A DNA stretch of 64,000 nucleotides. Origin: Psychrobacter sp. Cmf 22.2. GTDB lineage: Bacteria; Pseudomonadota; Gammaproteobacteria; Pseudomonadales; Moraxellaceae. Position 1 is the first letter of the stretch, and each line of letters starts with the position of its first letter. Positions 9,279 to 18,711 of the stretch are shown here, one piece after another. Below the pieces are notes generated by a model, which was not told the origin of the DNA, ran no database searches, and was given only the letters and a program-made list of their open reading frames with translations. Location: assembly GCF_001921745.1 (NCBI RefSeq), contig NZ_MRYA01000009.1, forward strand, positions 1 to 64,000, in the 5' to 3' direction. Made by a program: the position numbers and the translations under genes.

Positions 9279-9304
9279 CTAATATATAAAATGAAGGTGA
9301 AAGT

Positions 9305-10801
9305 ATGGGTGAAGGGATAGTAGGTTGGTTCAATAACATCGTAAATTATGGTGTTAGTATCATTTGGGGTAACAATGAGTGGTTAATTGTTAATAACCCT
9401 TGGTATGGGCTATTAATGTTTGTACTAATTGGTGCTGGTCTTTATTTTACAGTGGTTACACGCTTTATTCAGTTTCGTCATTTTGGACATATGTGGAAAT
9501 TGTTACGTGTGTCCAATCAAGGCCGTAAAGATGGAGGAATCAGCTCGTTTGAAGCTTTGATGACCTCTCTTGCCGCGCGGGTCGGTACGGGTAATCTGGC
9601 AGGGGTGGCGATTGCTATTTATCTTGGCGGGCCTGGGGCTGTGTTTTGGATGTGGATGACTGCAATTGTTGGTATGTCAACCAGCTTCATCGAGTCGACC
9701 TTAGCACAAGCATATAAAGTACCGCACAACGATAATGTATACCGCGGTGGACCTGCTTACTATATTGAAAAAGGCCTAGGTAAACGCTGGCTTGCGATAT
9801 TTTTCTCAATATGTTTGCTCGTTGCGTTCGGTTTGGCTTTTAATGGTGTGCAATCAAATACCATCGCACAGGCGACCAATGAAGCATTTGGTATCCCTAC
9901 GTGGATGACAGGCGTTGTGTTGGTCTTACTGGTTGCACCAGTGGTGTTCGGTGGCTTACGTTCGGTTGCACGTATCGCTGGTAAAATCGTCCCAGTAATG
10001 GCCATCTTATACATATTACTAGCGCTATTTATTATCGTCACTAACTTTAGTCAATTCCCAGCCGCTATCGCATTTATAGTCAAGTCTGCATTTGGTTTTG
10101 AGCAAGCAGCAGGCGGTGTCATTGGTTATGGTATTGCTCAGGCAATGATTAACGGTATTAAGCGTGGCCTTTTCTCCAACGAAGCAGGTATGGGTTCAGC
10201 GCCTAATGCTGCTGCAACTGCTAAAAGCCATCCAGATCATCCAGCGGTACAAGGCTTTATGCAAATGCTGGGTGTCTTTATGGATACGTTAATTATTTGT
10301 ACTGCAACAGCGTCCATCATTATTCTATCAGGTGTGGTTGATCCAAACGTTGAACAAGAAGGTATTCAGCTGACGCAGTTGGCTTTATCACAGTATGTTG
10401 GTGATCTGGGTGTGGTCTTCGTTGCCATTGCTATTTTCTTTTTCTCATTTACCTCTATTATTGCCAATTATAGTTATGGCGAGTCTAATCTTGAGTTTAT
10501 CTCTGGTGCCAAAAATGCCAAGGTCATGATTATGATCTTCCGCTTTATGGTATTAGGAATGGTGTTCGTCGGTGCTATTGCCAGCCTACCTGCGATATGG
10601 AACTTTGCTGATTTGTCTATGGGGCTTATGGCTTTAACCAACTTAGTAGCTATCTTAATCTTGTCACCTGTGGCACTTAGAATATTGCGTGACTATGAGC
10701 GTCAAGTCAAAGAAGGCAAAACTGGGGATCAAATCAAATTTGACCCTGATGACTTTGTTAAGTTAAAAGATGAAGCAAATCGCGATGCTTGGACCGATTA
10801 G
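9305..10801 (+). CDS. Sodium:alanine/glycine symporter, AGCS family
   Basis: Na+-coupled amino-acid importer (498 residues, about 11 membrane segments). Family signatures: FIQFRHFGHMWKLL, the GGISSFEALMTSLAARVGTGNLAGVAIAI stretch near residue 80 (the AGCS signature), GGPAYYIEKGLG, and GIKRGLFSNEAGMGSAPNAAA. Length is normal. GAAGGTG lies seven bases before the ATG. It stands alone, with its own terminator, behind an unusual hairpin-rich leader. Alanine or glycine is the usual substrate; which one cannot be told here. Confidence 0.9.
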   Translation: MGEGIVGWFNNIVNYGVSIIWGNNEWLIVNNPWYGLLMFVLIGAGLYFTVVTRFIQFRHFGHMWKLLRVSNQGRKDGGISSFEALMTSLAARVGTGNLAGVAIAIYLGGPGAVFWMWMTAIVGMSTSFIESTLAQAYKVPHNDNVYRGGPAYYIEKGLGKRWLAIFFSICLLVAFGLAFNGVQSNTIAQATNEAFGIPTWMTGVVLVLLVAPVVFGGLRSVARIAGKIVPVMAILYILLALFIIVTNFSQFPAAIAFIVKSAFGFEQAAGGVIGYGIAQAMINGIKRGLFSNEAGMGSAPNAAATAKSHPDHPAVQGFMQMLGVFMDTLIICTATASIIILSGVVDPNVEQEGIQLTQLALSQYVGDLGVVFVAIAIFFFSFTSIIANYSYGESNLEFISGAKNAKVMIMIFRFMVLGMVFVGAIASLPAIWNFADLSMGLMALTNLVAILILSPVALRILRDYERQVKEGKTGDQIKFDPDDFVKLKDEANRDAWTD

Positions 10802-10849
10802 GCTTTACTATGTAGTCATTCAACTGAGTTGTTGAATAGTTAAACACAA

Positions 10850-10880
10850 AAAACCGCCCTTATTATTAAGGGCGGTTTTT
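10850..10880 (+). terminator. Terminator of the amino-acid symporter gene
   Basis: Stem AACCGCCCTTA with TAAGGGCGGTT, T run after it and A run before it, so it may also stop the opposite-strand gene. Confidence 0.92.
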
Positions 10881-10943
10881 ATTAAAAAGCGATTAATGGT
10901 TTGTGACGAAAATTATCTCAAGCATCATTTATTCAAGCATAGT

Positions 10944-12851
10944 TTACATGTTTGGATAGTTAGGACCACCGCCACCTTCTGGCGTTACCCATGTGATGTT
11001 CTGTGAAGGGTCTTTGATATCACAAGTTTTACAGTGTACGCAGTTTTGGGCGTTGATGACAAACTTTGCACCTTCAGCGTCTTTTGTCACTTCATAAACA
11101 CCAGCTGGGCAGTATAGACGTGCAGGCTCAGCATACAATGGCAGGTTAATAGATACAGGTACTGTCGGATCTGTCAGCTTTAAATGTGTGGGCTGATTCT
11201 CTGCATGATTGGTGTTAGAGATAAATACTGAAGACAATTTATCAAATACCAGTTTACCATCAGGCTTAGGATATACGGGCTGATATGCATGAGCTGCACG
11301 CTCTAGCTGATCGTAGTCTTTTAAATTATCATGAATAGTCAATGGCATTTTGCCACGTAGAATATTTTGGTCGATGAAGTTAAACGCACCGCCCATCCAT
11401 TGGCCCATACGGTGCATTGCAGGCGCAAAGTTACGTGCCTCATAATTATCTTGATAGAGCCACGACTCTTTATACATCGTGCTGTATGCAACCACATCAT
11501 CATGCTGACGCTCAGCCTGTAGTGCTTCAAAGATAGCTTCAGCTGCTAGCATACCTGATTTCATTGAAGTGTGAGTGCCTTTGATTTTTGCGGCATTCAA
11601 AAACCCTGCATCATCACCCACGAGTACGCCGCCTGGGAAAGTGAATTTCGGTAAAGAGTTGAGACCGCCTTTGGTTAAAGCTCGCGCACCATAAGAGATG
11701 CGTTTACCACCTTCTAAGATATTGCGAATAAGCGGATGTAGCTTTAGGCGCTGCAACTCATCAAATGGTGACATGTATGGGTTAGAATACGATAAATCGA
11801 TGACCATACCGAAGCTGACTTGGTTGTTTTCGTCAAAGTATAACCACCAGCCGCCAGTCGACCCAGTATCAGTCAAAGGCCAACCTGAACCGTGCATGAC
11901 CACACCTTGCTCGTGTTTGTCAGGTGAAACTTCCCATAGCTCTTTTAGACCAATACCATAATGCTGCGGATCAGAGTCTTTATCTAGGCTAAAACGGCTG
12001 ATTAGGCGTTTGCCAAGGTGACCACGGCAACCTTCAGCAAAGATAGTATATTTGGCCAAAAGCTCATAACCTGGCTCAAAACTGGCTTTGGCTTCACCAT
12101 CAGCAGCTACGCCCATATCTCCTGTCAAGATACCTTTTACTGAACCGTCATCGTTGTATAAAATATCAGAAGCAGGGAAGCCTGGGAACATCATGACTTC
12201 TAGCTCTTCTGCCTGCTCAGCAAGCCAGCGCACGACATTGCCTAGCGAGACAATATAATTGCCTTCATTATGCATGCTGGCTGGTACGATCGAATCCATC
12301 AGCTTCGTGCTTTTGGTCTCAGAGCCGAGCATATAAACGCGATCTTCGATAGCAGGCACGTTTAAAGGCGCACCTTTAGCTTTCCAGTCAGGTATTAATT
12401 CGTCCAAAGCACGAGGCTCAATCACCGCACCTGATAATATGTGTGCGCCAAACTCAGAGCCTTTTTCAACGACACATACCATAAATTCGTCGTTGCCTGC
12501 TTCAATGGCCAGCTGTCGTAAGCGAATAGCAGCAGACAGACCTGAAGGGCCACCACCGACGATAATAACGTCGAACTCCATCGATTCGCGCTCGATTTCA
12601 GGCTCTACTGGCTCAGGTTCAGGTGCTGTTTCAGCAGGTGCTTTGTCAACAAGGTTGTCTTCGGTAGCTTCTTCTTCAATAACTTCTTCAGTGACAGCAG
12701 CTTCAGTTGTCTCTTTTTCAGCAGAGTTTTCTTCTACATTGACGTCGGTCGGCGCTGGCGACTCTGTGTGGGGTGTATCTACAGTGCTTGGTGCGTCAGT
12801 ATTGACGATATCAGCATCAACGACTGGCGTTTGTTTATCTTGCTCTTGCAT
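10944..12851 (-). CDS. Electron transfer flavoprotein-ubiquinone oxidoreductase with acidic N-terminal extension
   Basis: Passes electrons from ETF (fed by acyl-CoA and other dehydrogenases) to ubiquinone at the inner membrane. The family part begins near residue 91 (MEFDVIIVGGGPSGLSAA, the FAD-binding motif). The C-terminus has the 4Fe-4S ligands: a Cys in LYCPAGVYE, then NCVHCKTCDIKDP. The total of 635 residues exceeds the usual 550 or so because the first 90 residues are an acidic, Glu/Pro/Thr/Ala-rich low-complexity tail. The long start is supported by AGGAG five bases before the ATG; the internal Met91 has no such site. The extension is unlike a transit or signal peptide and its role is unknown. 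Confidence 0.92.
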   Translation of the reverse strand: MQEQDKQTPVVDADIVNTDAPSTVDTPHTESPAPTDVNVEENSAEKETTEAAVTEEVIEEEATEDNLVDKAPAETAPEPEPVEPEIERESMEFDVIIVGGGPSGLSAAIRLRQLAIEAGNDEFMVCVVEKGSEFGAHILSGAVIEPRALDELIPDWKAKGAPLNVPAIEDRVYMLGSETKSTKLMDSIVPASMHNEGNYIVSLGNVVRWLAEQAEELEVMMFPGFPASDILYNDDGSVKGILTGDMGVAADGEAKASFEPGYELLAKYTIFAEGCRGHLGKRLISRFSLDKDSDPQHYGIGLKELWEVSPDKHEQGVVMHGSGWPLTDTGSTGGWWLYFDENNQVSFGMVIDLSYSNPYMSPFDELQRLKLHPLIRNILEGGKRISYGARALTKGGLNSLPKFTFPGGVLVGDDAGFLNAAKIKGTHTSMKSGMLAAEAIFEALQAERQHDDVVAYSTMYKESWLYQDNYEARNFAPAMHRMGQWMGGAFNFIDQNILRGKMPLTIHDNLKDYDQLERAAHAYQPVYPKPDGKLVFDKLSSVFISNTNHAENQPTHLKLTDPTVPVSINLPLYAEPARLYCPAGVYEVTKDAEGAKFVINAQNCVHCKTCDIKDPSQNITWVTPEGGGGPNYPNM

Positions 12852-13238
12852 ACCTACTCCTAAACTCTATAGTGGCTTATCTATGGGTACAATCGCACTT
12901 AAATAATATGGCTTGCGACACAAGTACCTCTCAGACATATGGCTGCCCGATAAAAACTGTCTTTGCGGCATTAATCGACAATATCTTCATTGAGATCATA
13001 TTAATGAACAACATAATAAAGGACAATCAAAACGACATACTTATCGTCATCTTAATAAAATTCGTTACTCATTATAAAAGAAAAGTCCTATAAACACGAT
13101 ACGCATTTATAGATATCGGTGTTAAGGTAAGACTAATACGATGAGTATGTAAAGTCTAATCGTTTTATCATACCCGAAACTATAATTAATAGTAGTGCTG
13201 TCGTTATCAAACTTTGATGAATATTAGGAAACCATGCT
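12852..13238. other. Divergent intergenic region, ETF-QO / DUF1285
   Basis: About 390 bases that should hold promoters for both divergent genes. A 73-codon frame lies here but has no ribosome site or recognisable protein. Nothing else stands out. Confidence 0.55.
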
Positions 13239-13931
13239 ATGAGTAGCAATATAATTAATGATACTAGCGATTCGACCATGACAGCGAACAACGATGCTGA
13301 GGACAGTGGCAAGCGCACTCCAATCCTAAACAATTTAGATTCCTTAAGCCAGTATTTGAAGTCATCCGCTAGTACTCGTCAGGGACGATCTATACCGCCA
13401 CTTGAAAAGTGGCAACCAGAGCAAACGATAGATATGGATCTGGTCATCAAAGCAAATGGAGAATGGTGGCATGAAGGAGGGGTAGTGACTCGGCAGTCAT
13501 TGGTCAGTTTGTTTGCCACTATTTTATGGAAGGAAGAAAACAATGGTGCTACTGAGTATTTTTTAAAGACACCAGTACAGAAGCTACGTATCCAAGTTGA
13601 AGATGTACCATTATTGATTAATGATGTAGGCATCGTAACAGAAGAGGGCGTAAGCTGGTTAGAGTTTACAACGATGACAGGTGATGTAGTACGTTTGGAT
13701 AACGAGCATCCAATTGAGCTGCGCTCTTATAAGCCTACAACTAAAGATAGCGTAGCAGAGGAGCAAGTGCGGCCTTATATGCTTGTTCGTAATGGGTTGA
13801 CTGCGTTGATTGGCCGTAATACATTTTACCACTTAACTGAGATCGGTCAGTTAAAAGAGCAAAACGATGAAATAATACTGACTTTAGAGAGTGGGGGACA
13901 GTCTTATCAGTTATTTATGCCTGCTGATTGA
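13239..13931 (+). CDS. DUF1285 family protein
   Basis: Conserved protein of unknown function, 230 residues, presumably cytosolic. It matches DUF1285: PPLEKWQPE near residue 52, then a WWHEGG turn, LVSLFATILWKE, the segment FLKTPVQKLRIQVEDVPLL, and later PYMLVRNGLTALIGRNTFYHL. The first 45 residues are polar and not part of the family core. AGGAA lies upstream of the ATG. murI follows after 174 bases on the same strand. No catalytic residues can be assigned. Confidence 0.85.
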   Translation: MSSNIINDTSDSTMTANNDAEDSGKRTPILNNLDSLSQYLKSSASTRQGRSIPPLEKWQPEQTIDMDLVIKANGEWWHEGGVVTRQSLVSLFATILWKEENNGATEYFLKTPVQKLRIQVEDVPLLINDVGIVTEEGVSWLEFTTMTGDVVRLDNEHPIELRSYKPTTKDSVAEEQVRPYMLVRNGLTALIGRNTFYHLTEIGQLKEQNDEIILTLESGGQSYQLFMPAD

Positions 13932-14105
13932 TTTTCACTTATTATAAGAATGAATATATCGATTGAGGGCGAGTGCGTCAAACGTTGACATGCTTTAAAA
14001 TAAGTTATCTTATCAAATAATACGGCAATACATTGTGAACCAACATATTAATTTTGCTAGGCTAGCTCTAACCAATAACATACATCACAATAGCAGTACT
14101 GAGCT

Positions 14106-15038
14106 ATGAGTACTGCTGCTCCTGTTTTATCTTCAATACCGGATAGACTCTTTACCAACCCTAGCGATATAACAGTCGATTTAGTCGACTGCAAAAACGA
14201 TATTAATCATAAAAATGACTTGGCGCCAATTGGTCTCTTTGATTCTGGCGTGGGCGGACTTTCAGTTTATCTGCATTTAGCGCAGCAACTACCGTCTGAA
14301 CGCTATATCTATTATGCCGATACGCTGCATGTACCTTACGGCAATCGTGAGAGTCAAGATATTAAAGAATTGACATTGACAGCAGTAGAATGGCTGTACC
14401 AAAGAGGCTGTAAGCTTGTCGTTATCGCTTGTAATAGCGCTTCTGCACATGGGTTAGAGGCTGCACGTCAACATTACCCAAGCCTTCCTATCGTAGGTTT
14501 GGTCCCAGCACTTAAGCCTGCTGTTATAGCCAGCGACAGTGGTCATGTGGCCGTACTGGCTACCAAAGCAACGCTGGACGGTACATTACTCAATCAAGTC
14601 ATTAGTGATGTTGCGTTACCTAGCGGGACTCAGGTAACCAAATATTTCGATCCGCAATTGGTGCCATGGGTAGAGTCTGGTATGCCAGAGACGTCTGAGG
14701 TCGCACAGCGTTTGCGCCAACAATTACAACACTTTGCCCATGCTAAGGTAGACTACTTGGTATTAGGGTGTACTCATTATCCCTTTTTTAAAGAGTTTTT
14801 GATTAATGAGATTAAATCGAAACAATTTGCCATACAAGTAGTAGACTCGGGACAAGCAATTGCCACGCGTGTACAGTCTTTGCTTGCCGAAAAAAAACTA
14901 TTGGCTCAAAAGGCTTCGTTAGTGACTTGTCATGATAAGCCGCCGCTGATTTTTTATGCGTCCAAGCATGATGAGCGGTTAGATAAACTGGTAACGCGAC
15001 TGTTGGGAGAACAGGTAAAAATAGAATATATGTTTTAG
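14106..15038 (+). CDS. murI: Glutamate racemase
   Basis: Converts L-glutamate to D-glutamate for peptidoglycan. Both catalytic cysteines are present, in VVIACNSAS (Cys109) and LVLGCTHYPF (Cys222), along with the N-terminal IGLFDSGVGGLSV and ADTLHVPYGNR motifs. The 310 residues include about 40 extra residues before the family core begins. No internal Met allows a shorter start and the ribosome site is weak, so part of this extension may not be translated if a non-ATG start is used. A weak terminator follows. Confidence 0.94.
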   Translation: MSTAAPVLSSIPDRLFTNPSDITVDLVDCKNDINHKNDLAPIGLFDSGVGGLSVYLHLAQQLPSERYIYYADTLHVPYGNRESQDIKELTLTAVEWLYQRGCKLVVIACNSASAHGLEAARQHYPSLPIVGLVPALKPAVIASDSGHVAVLATKATLDGTLLNQVISDVALPSGTQVTKYFDPQLVPWVESGMPETSEVAQRLRQQLQHFAHAKVDYLVLGCTHYPFFKEFLINEIKSKQFAIQVVDSGQAIATRVQSLLAEKKLLAQKASLVTCHDKPPLIFYASKHDERLDKLVTRLLGEQVKIEYMF

Positions 15039-15184
15039 CTGTTAGATCAATAGTTTATATATTCTTTTATAGCGGTTCGCGATATTTAGTAGCCTGATAT
15101 GCTATCGTTACTAGAATAATTGTCACTAAGCAATCACAAATCGTCCATATTTTGCTAAGATTGTGCTAAGTTTATATTTATAAA

Positions 15185-15209
15185 GCCTAACTGTTTGGGC
15201 GTTTTTTTA
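15185..15209 (+). terminator. Short terminator after murI
   Basis: Six-base stem GCCTAA with TTGGGC (one G-T pair), loop CTGT, then seven T. It is short but well placed, about 150 bases past murI. Confidence 0.6.
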
Positions 15210-15243
15210 TGTCATTATTGTCACTGTCGTTGTAGAGGTTATA

Positions 15244-16269
15244 TTGCAAAATCGTCGCTATCACGTTCATATAATATGCGTAGCTCATGAGCAGCCGTTG
15301 GTATTAGACGGTTTGGCAGTGTTTTTTCAATCTCGTGCATTCTTAACTTATGATGTTTCACCTAGATTGCCACAAGCTTCTTTATATGGGCGACAATCTA
15401 TTGATGCGTGCGATTACGCAATCGTCGTCATCGGTGACAGCTATGGCACGACACAGAATCTAGGTGTTAGCCAAATGCATTTGAGCTATTTAAGTGCAAG
15501 AGCCAAGCTTAAACCTATGTTTGTGTTAGTGAGATCTCAAAACCGCACTGCCGATATAGGTCGTCAACTACACGACTTCACCCGCTTAGTGGAGCAACAG
15601 GTAGAAGACATCTATTATTATGATGACAATACCAATATTGATGAGCTTTTGAAGATCGCTTATGACAATGCCGTTGCCAAATTAAATGTGATAGCAAGTT
15701 GGACAAAAAAAGATCGTAGTGTTAAAGACGCTATAACTCAAATTCAGGTAACGCAGCGTAATTCTGCGTCGAAGTCGAGCACTTTTACTAATGCAAGTCG
15801 CAAGTCTGATGAGGATGATAAACTCATTAGCCCACCAGTCGAGATTATTGATGCAACGGATAACATCACGCAATCTATTGATTTGTCAGAAAAATTCGAT
15901 ATGGAGTACAGCGCTCAAGCTTATGAAGGTGGTAACTTAACCGATATCACAATGTCCACGAGCCTGACTTGGGAGCAAATATTACATGCGCTGGCACGTA
16001 TGCCTGGGGCTTTTTCAAATCACGGCTTGCAAGGCTGCTTAAATCGTCTAATTACTATTAAGGCAGATAAAGATATCAAAAAAATGATGCCGAATGTCCA
16101 TGCAGTTTCACGCTGCCAAATTGCCCAAAATGATTTAATTAAACTACAAAGCCTATTAGTGGCTGCTAACTGGATTCAATTAACAGCTTCAGGTGCAAGG
16201 ACATCACAAGAGTTATGGAAACTGACTTTTTATGCCAAGAAAATATTTAAAGACAGCAGTGCACAATAA
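15244..16269 (+). CDS. DUF4062 domain protein of unknown function
   Basis: The start is TTG at 15244, chosen because AGAGG stands five bases upstream and no nearby ATG fits. Residues about 5-100 match DUF4062, a TIR-like alpha/beta domain: HIICVAHEQPLVLDGLAVFF, then the IDACDYAIVVIGDSYGT core, and a MHLSYLSARAKLKPMFVLV strand-helix. Residues 130-220 are polar and low in complexity. The last 110 residues are a helical domain I do not recognise. In other proteins DUF4062 is joined to NTPase or effector domains; here no such domain is seen. The gene stands alone between murI and a small gene. Confidence 0.68.
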   Translation: MQNRRYHVHIICVAHEQPLVLDGLAVFFQSRAFLTYDVSPRLPQASLYGRQSIDACDYAIVVIGDSYGTTQNLGVSQMHLSYLSARAKLKPMFVLVRSQNRTADIGRQLHDFTRLVEQQVEDIYYYDDNTNIDELLKIAYDNAVAKLNVIASWTKKDRSVKDAITQIQVTQRNSASKSSTFTNASRKSDEDDKLISPPVEIIDATDNITQSIDLSEKFDMEYSAQAYEGGNLTDITMSTSLTWEQILHALARMPGAFSNHGLQGCLNRLITIKADKDIKKMMPNVHAVSRCQIAQNDLIKLQSLLVAANWIQLTASGARTSQELWKLTFYAKKIFKDSSAQ

Positions 16270-16586
16270 TCACATCAAAGCTTATAGTTTGAATCACTCT
16301 AATCATCTCATCGTTAAAACTTATCTTTTAGAATAAGTAGACAAAAGTAGCAAGCATCACAGTTGATGATTGTAGATGATGACAGGCTACGTTTTGTAAT
16401 ACAAAGCATACGAGGCAGTAGTTGTTAATCTATTACAGACTAGCGATAATAAGTTAATAGATAAAGTATATTCTATCAAATAGCACGCTGCAGATAATAT
16501 TTATAAATATAAAAACTTATAAAAAGCGATTTTGCAAAACTTTTGAATACTAGACCAGCTATGTTGAACTATTAAAGGAGAGTATA
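16270..16586. other. Intergenic region, nothing recognised
   Basis: About 317 AT-rich bases between the DUF4062 gene and the 99-residue gene. It should carry the promoter of the latter; I see no clear signal. Confidence 0.5.
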
Positions 16587-16886
16587 ATGACTAACTCTAA
16601 GCATGACGAGCTAAACCATGAACTTGATGGCTTAGAAAAAGCAATGCATGATGCCGATCAATTTCGTACACTAGAAGAGCAAGTGGCAGACATGAAGCGC
16701 CGCGGCATTGATCCTACAAAAGTCTACAAAGACTTGGATAGAAAAGAAGAAGATGCTGATTGGGGTGATGCAACTTGGAAAGAAAACGGTAAGTGGGAAC
16801 CCAAGACACCAGCTGATTTGGACGAGAAAGCTCGTGAAGAATGGGGTGGTGACAACGGTAAGCCAAATCCGCCTCCTATCGTTTAA
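16587..16886 (+). CDS. Small charged protein of unknown function
   Basis: A 99-residue protein I do not recognise. It has a strong ribosome site (AAAGGAG six bases before the ATG) and a terminator after it, so it is very likely expressed. The sequence is highly charged and hydrophilic: a helical first half (HELDGLEKAMHDADQF, then EEQVADMKRR), four tryptophans in the second half (DADWGDATWK, GKWEP, REEWGG), and a Pro-rich end (KPNPPPIV). No signal peptide or membrane segment. Probably cytosolic. Confidence 0.75.
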   Translation: MTNSKHDELNHELDGLEKAMHDADQFRTLEEQVADMKRRGIDPTKVYKDLDRKEEDADWGDATWKENGKWEPKTPADLDEKAREEWGGDNGKPNPPPIV

Positions 16887-16952
16887 GTCCTTCTAGTTAT
16901 TGATACTATTCACGAAAGCCTTAATACAAGCCTTTTGATGAATCGAAAGATG

Positions 16953-16987
16953 AAAAAGCCACGCTATGAGTAGCGTGGCTTTTTTTA
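16953..16987. terminator. Bidirectional terminator
   Basis: Perfect ten-base stem AGCCACGCTA/TAGCGTGGCT with loop TGAG, flanked by an A run and a T run. It serves the small gene (plus) and the transglycosylase gene (minus), which converge here. Confidence 0.93.
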
Positions 16988-17010
16988 GTTTAATATATTA
17001 ATACTTACAA

Positions 17011-18480
17011 CTATGACCCTTCATCAACTCTGATTAAGCGCGTTACGCCATCACTACCAACTACGCGGCGATAACGAATGTTGCTTGTAGGCTGGTTTGG
17101 TGATGCATATGAAGGTGTGCTTGGAGTAGTCGTTGTCTGCTGTTGAATCAATTGGCCCATACGATCAGCAGGCGCTGGTGTTAGTGGCTTACTATTTGCT
17201 GGCTGACCATACTGGTTGCTGCCTTGAGCGTTACTAGAAGCAGAGTTGCCCATAATCAAACGGTGAAACTTTTGTCCCGCACGTCCATCAGCTGGAAAAA
17301 TACCACGGCTAGATTGATACTGCTGAATTGCGGTACGCGTGTTATCACCGATGATGCCATCGACGCCGCCAATATCATAACCTGCATCTAAAAGCGCTTG
17401 CTGGATGTCTTTGGCTTGCTGACGGCTAATACCTGGATCATCAGTCGGCCAAGCGGTGATAAAGTCAGTTTTGCTACTGTCCTCGCGAGTGATTAAATCA
17501 GATAAATGTGCAATCGCAAGCGCGTAGTTTTCTGAAGCATTGTATGAGTAAAAAGTATCGAAGTTTTTACCGACTAAAAATGCAGGGCCTTCAACACCCG
17601 CAGGTAATAGCAAGCCTACGCTACTTAAGTCATAAGGCAGTGGACTGCCATTAGCTAAAGTTAAGCCTTGATTACGCCAGTGGCTCATCGATTTTTTATC
17701 TTTACGGTTGGATGCTGCCCAATAGCCATCGGGAAGTTTGACTTCATAACCCCAAGGCTCACCAGTACGGTAGCCGCGATTGTCCAAGAAGTTGGCAGTA
17801 GAGGCCAGCGCATCGGGTACGTTATTGACCAAGTCGCGGCGACCATCGCCATCAAAATCGACGGCCAATTCTAAAAAAGTACTCGGCATAAACTGTGTCT
17901 GACCAAAAGCACCGGCCCACGAGCCAGTCATATCACTTGGTGCAATGTCACCGTTTTGTACGATTTTGAGCGCATTGGCAAACTCACCTTGAAAGTAGCT
18001 TTGGCGACGATCAAAACAAGATAGCGTCGCAAGCGATTCAAATAACGGCTTTTTGCCTAAAGTTTGTCCAAAGTTGGATTCTACGCCCCAGACGCCGAGT
18101 ACATGCTCGGCTTTTACGCCATAACGCGATTCGATTTGACGGAGCGTATCGCTCCATTGACGCTTGGCACGAATACCATCTTCGACGCGCTCTTTGTCCA
18201 CTAACGCTGACAAATAGTCCCAGACGTCTTTTTGAAACTCTGGCTGATAGTTAAGCGATTGAATGACGCTAGGGTCAGGCTGAGTAGGACGATAATTGTT
18301 AAAGGTATAGCTGTCGACACCGCGAAACTTGCTGGAGTTTTTTAGTCTGTCCAAGCACTGTTGAAACTCGCTATTGGATAAGTCAGGCGCGGGCGGACGA
18401 GCGGCTTGCGCGGTGCTGGCAAGACTAAAGCCGATGGCAGCCGTTAATAAAGAGAGCGTAGATAAGGGAGTCATGCGCAT
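17011..18480 (-). CDS. Lytic murein transglycosylase, MltB/SLT_2 type with peptidoglycan-binding domain
   Basis: Cuts glycan strands of peptidoglycan in the periplasm. An N-terminal signal peptide (about 26 residues, ending ASTAQA) is followed by the MltB-like domain with the catalytic Glu in GVESNFG, then GSWAGAFGQTQFMPSTF and DGDGRRDLVNNVPDALAS. Near residues 350-410 there is a peptidoglycan-binding domain (QQALLDAGYDIGGVDGIIG). The last 75 residues are Gln/Thr/Pro/Ser-rich and disordered. No lipobox, so it should be soluble in the periplasm. AGGA lies seven bases before the ATG. Confidence 0.92.
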   Translation of the reverse strand: MRMTPLSTLSLLTAAIGFSLASTAQAARPPAPDLSNSEFQQCLDRLKNSSKFRGVDSYTFNNYRPTQPDPSVIQSLNYQPEFQKDVWDYLSALVDKERVEDGIRAKRQWSDTLRQIESRYGVKAEHVLGVWGVESNFGQTLGKKPLFESLATLSCFDRRQSYFQGEFANALKIVQNGDIAPSDMTGSWAGAFGQTQFMPSTFLELAVDFDGDGRRDLVNNVPDALASTANFLDNRGYRTGEPWGYEVKLPDGYWAASNRKDKKSMSHWRNQGLTLANGSPLPYDLSSVGLLLPAGVEGPAFLVGKNFDTFYSYNASENYALAIAHLSDLITREDSSKTDFITAWPTDDPGISRQQAKDIQQALLDAGYDIGGVDGIIGDNTRTAIQQYQSSRGIFPADGRAGQKFHRLIMGNSASSNAQGSNQYGQPANSKPLTPAPADRMGQLIQQQTTTTPSTPSYASPNQPTSNIRYRRVVGSDGVTRLIRVDEGS

Positions 18481-18711
18481 GAAAATATCCTATAAATGGT
18501 AAGAATGACCGGATGGACAAAACAATCAAGAGTTCAATATGTTAGTAATGTTTTAGAGTAACCAATATTAAAGATAAAGAAAAGGTTTTAAAGGTATCGA
18601 AATGCTTGGTTGCTATAAAATGATGTAGGTGTGAAGTTAGGAGTCACGTTTGAATAGGAATGACAAACGCTATATATTTTAAGGTCAATAATATTCTAAC
18701 TATAGCCAAAA

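Noticed and set aside
9121-9304. Glycine riboswitch before the amino-acid symporter
   Set aside because: The conserved GGAGAG and CCGAAGG cores of the glycine aptamer are absent; only generic hairpins are seen, so I describe it as an unknown leader.
12872-13093. Open frame of 73 codons upstream of DUF1285
   Set aside because: No ribosome site, no family match, and it lies in the promoter region of two divergent genes.
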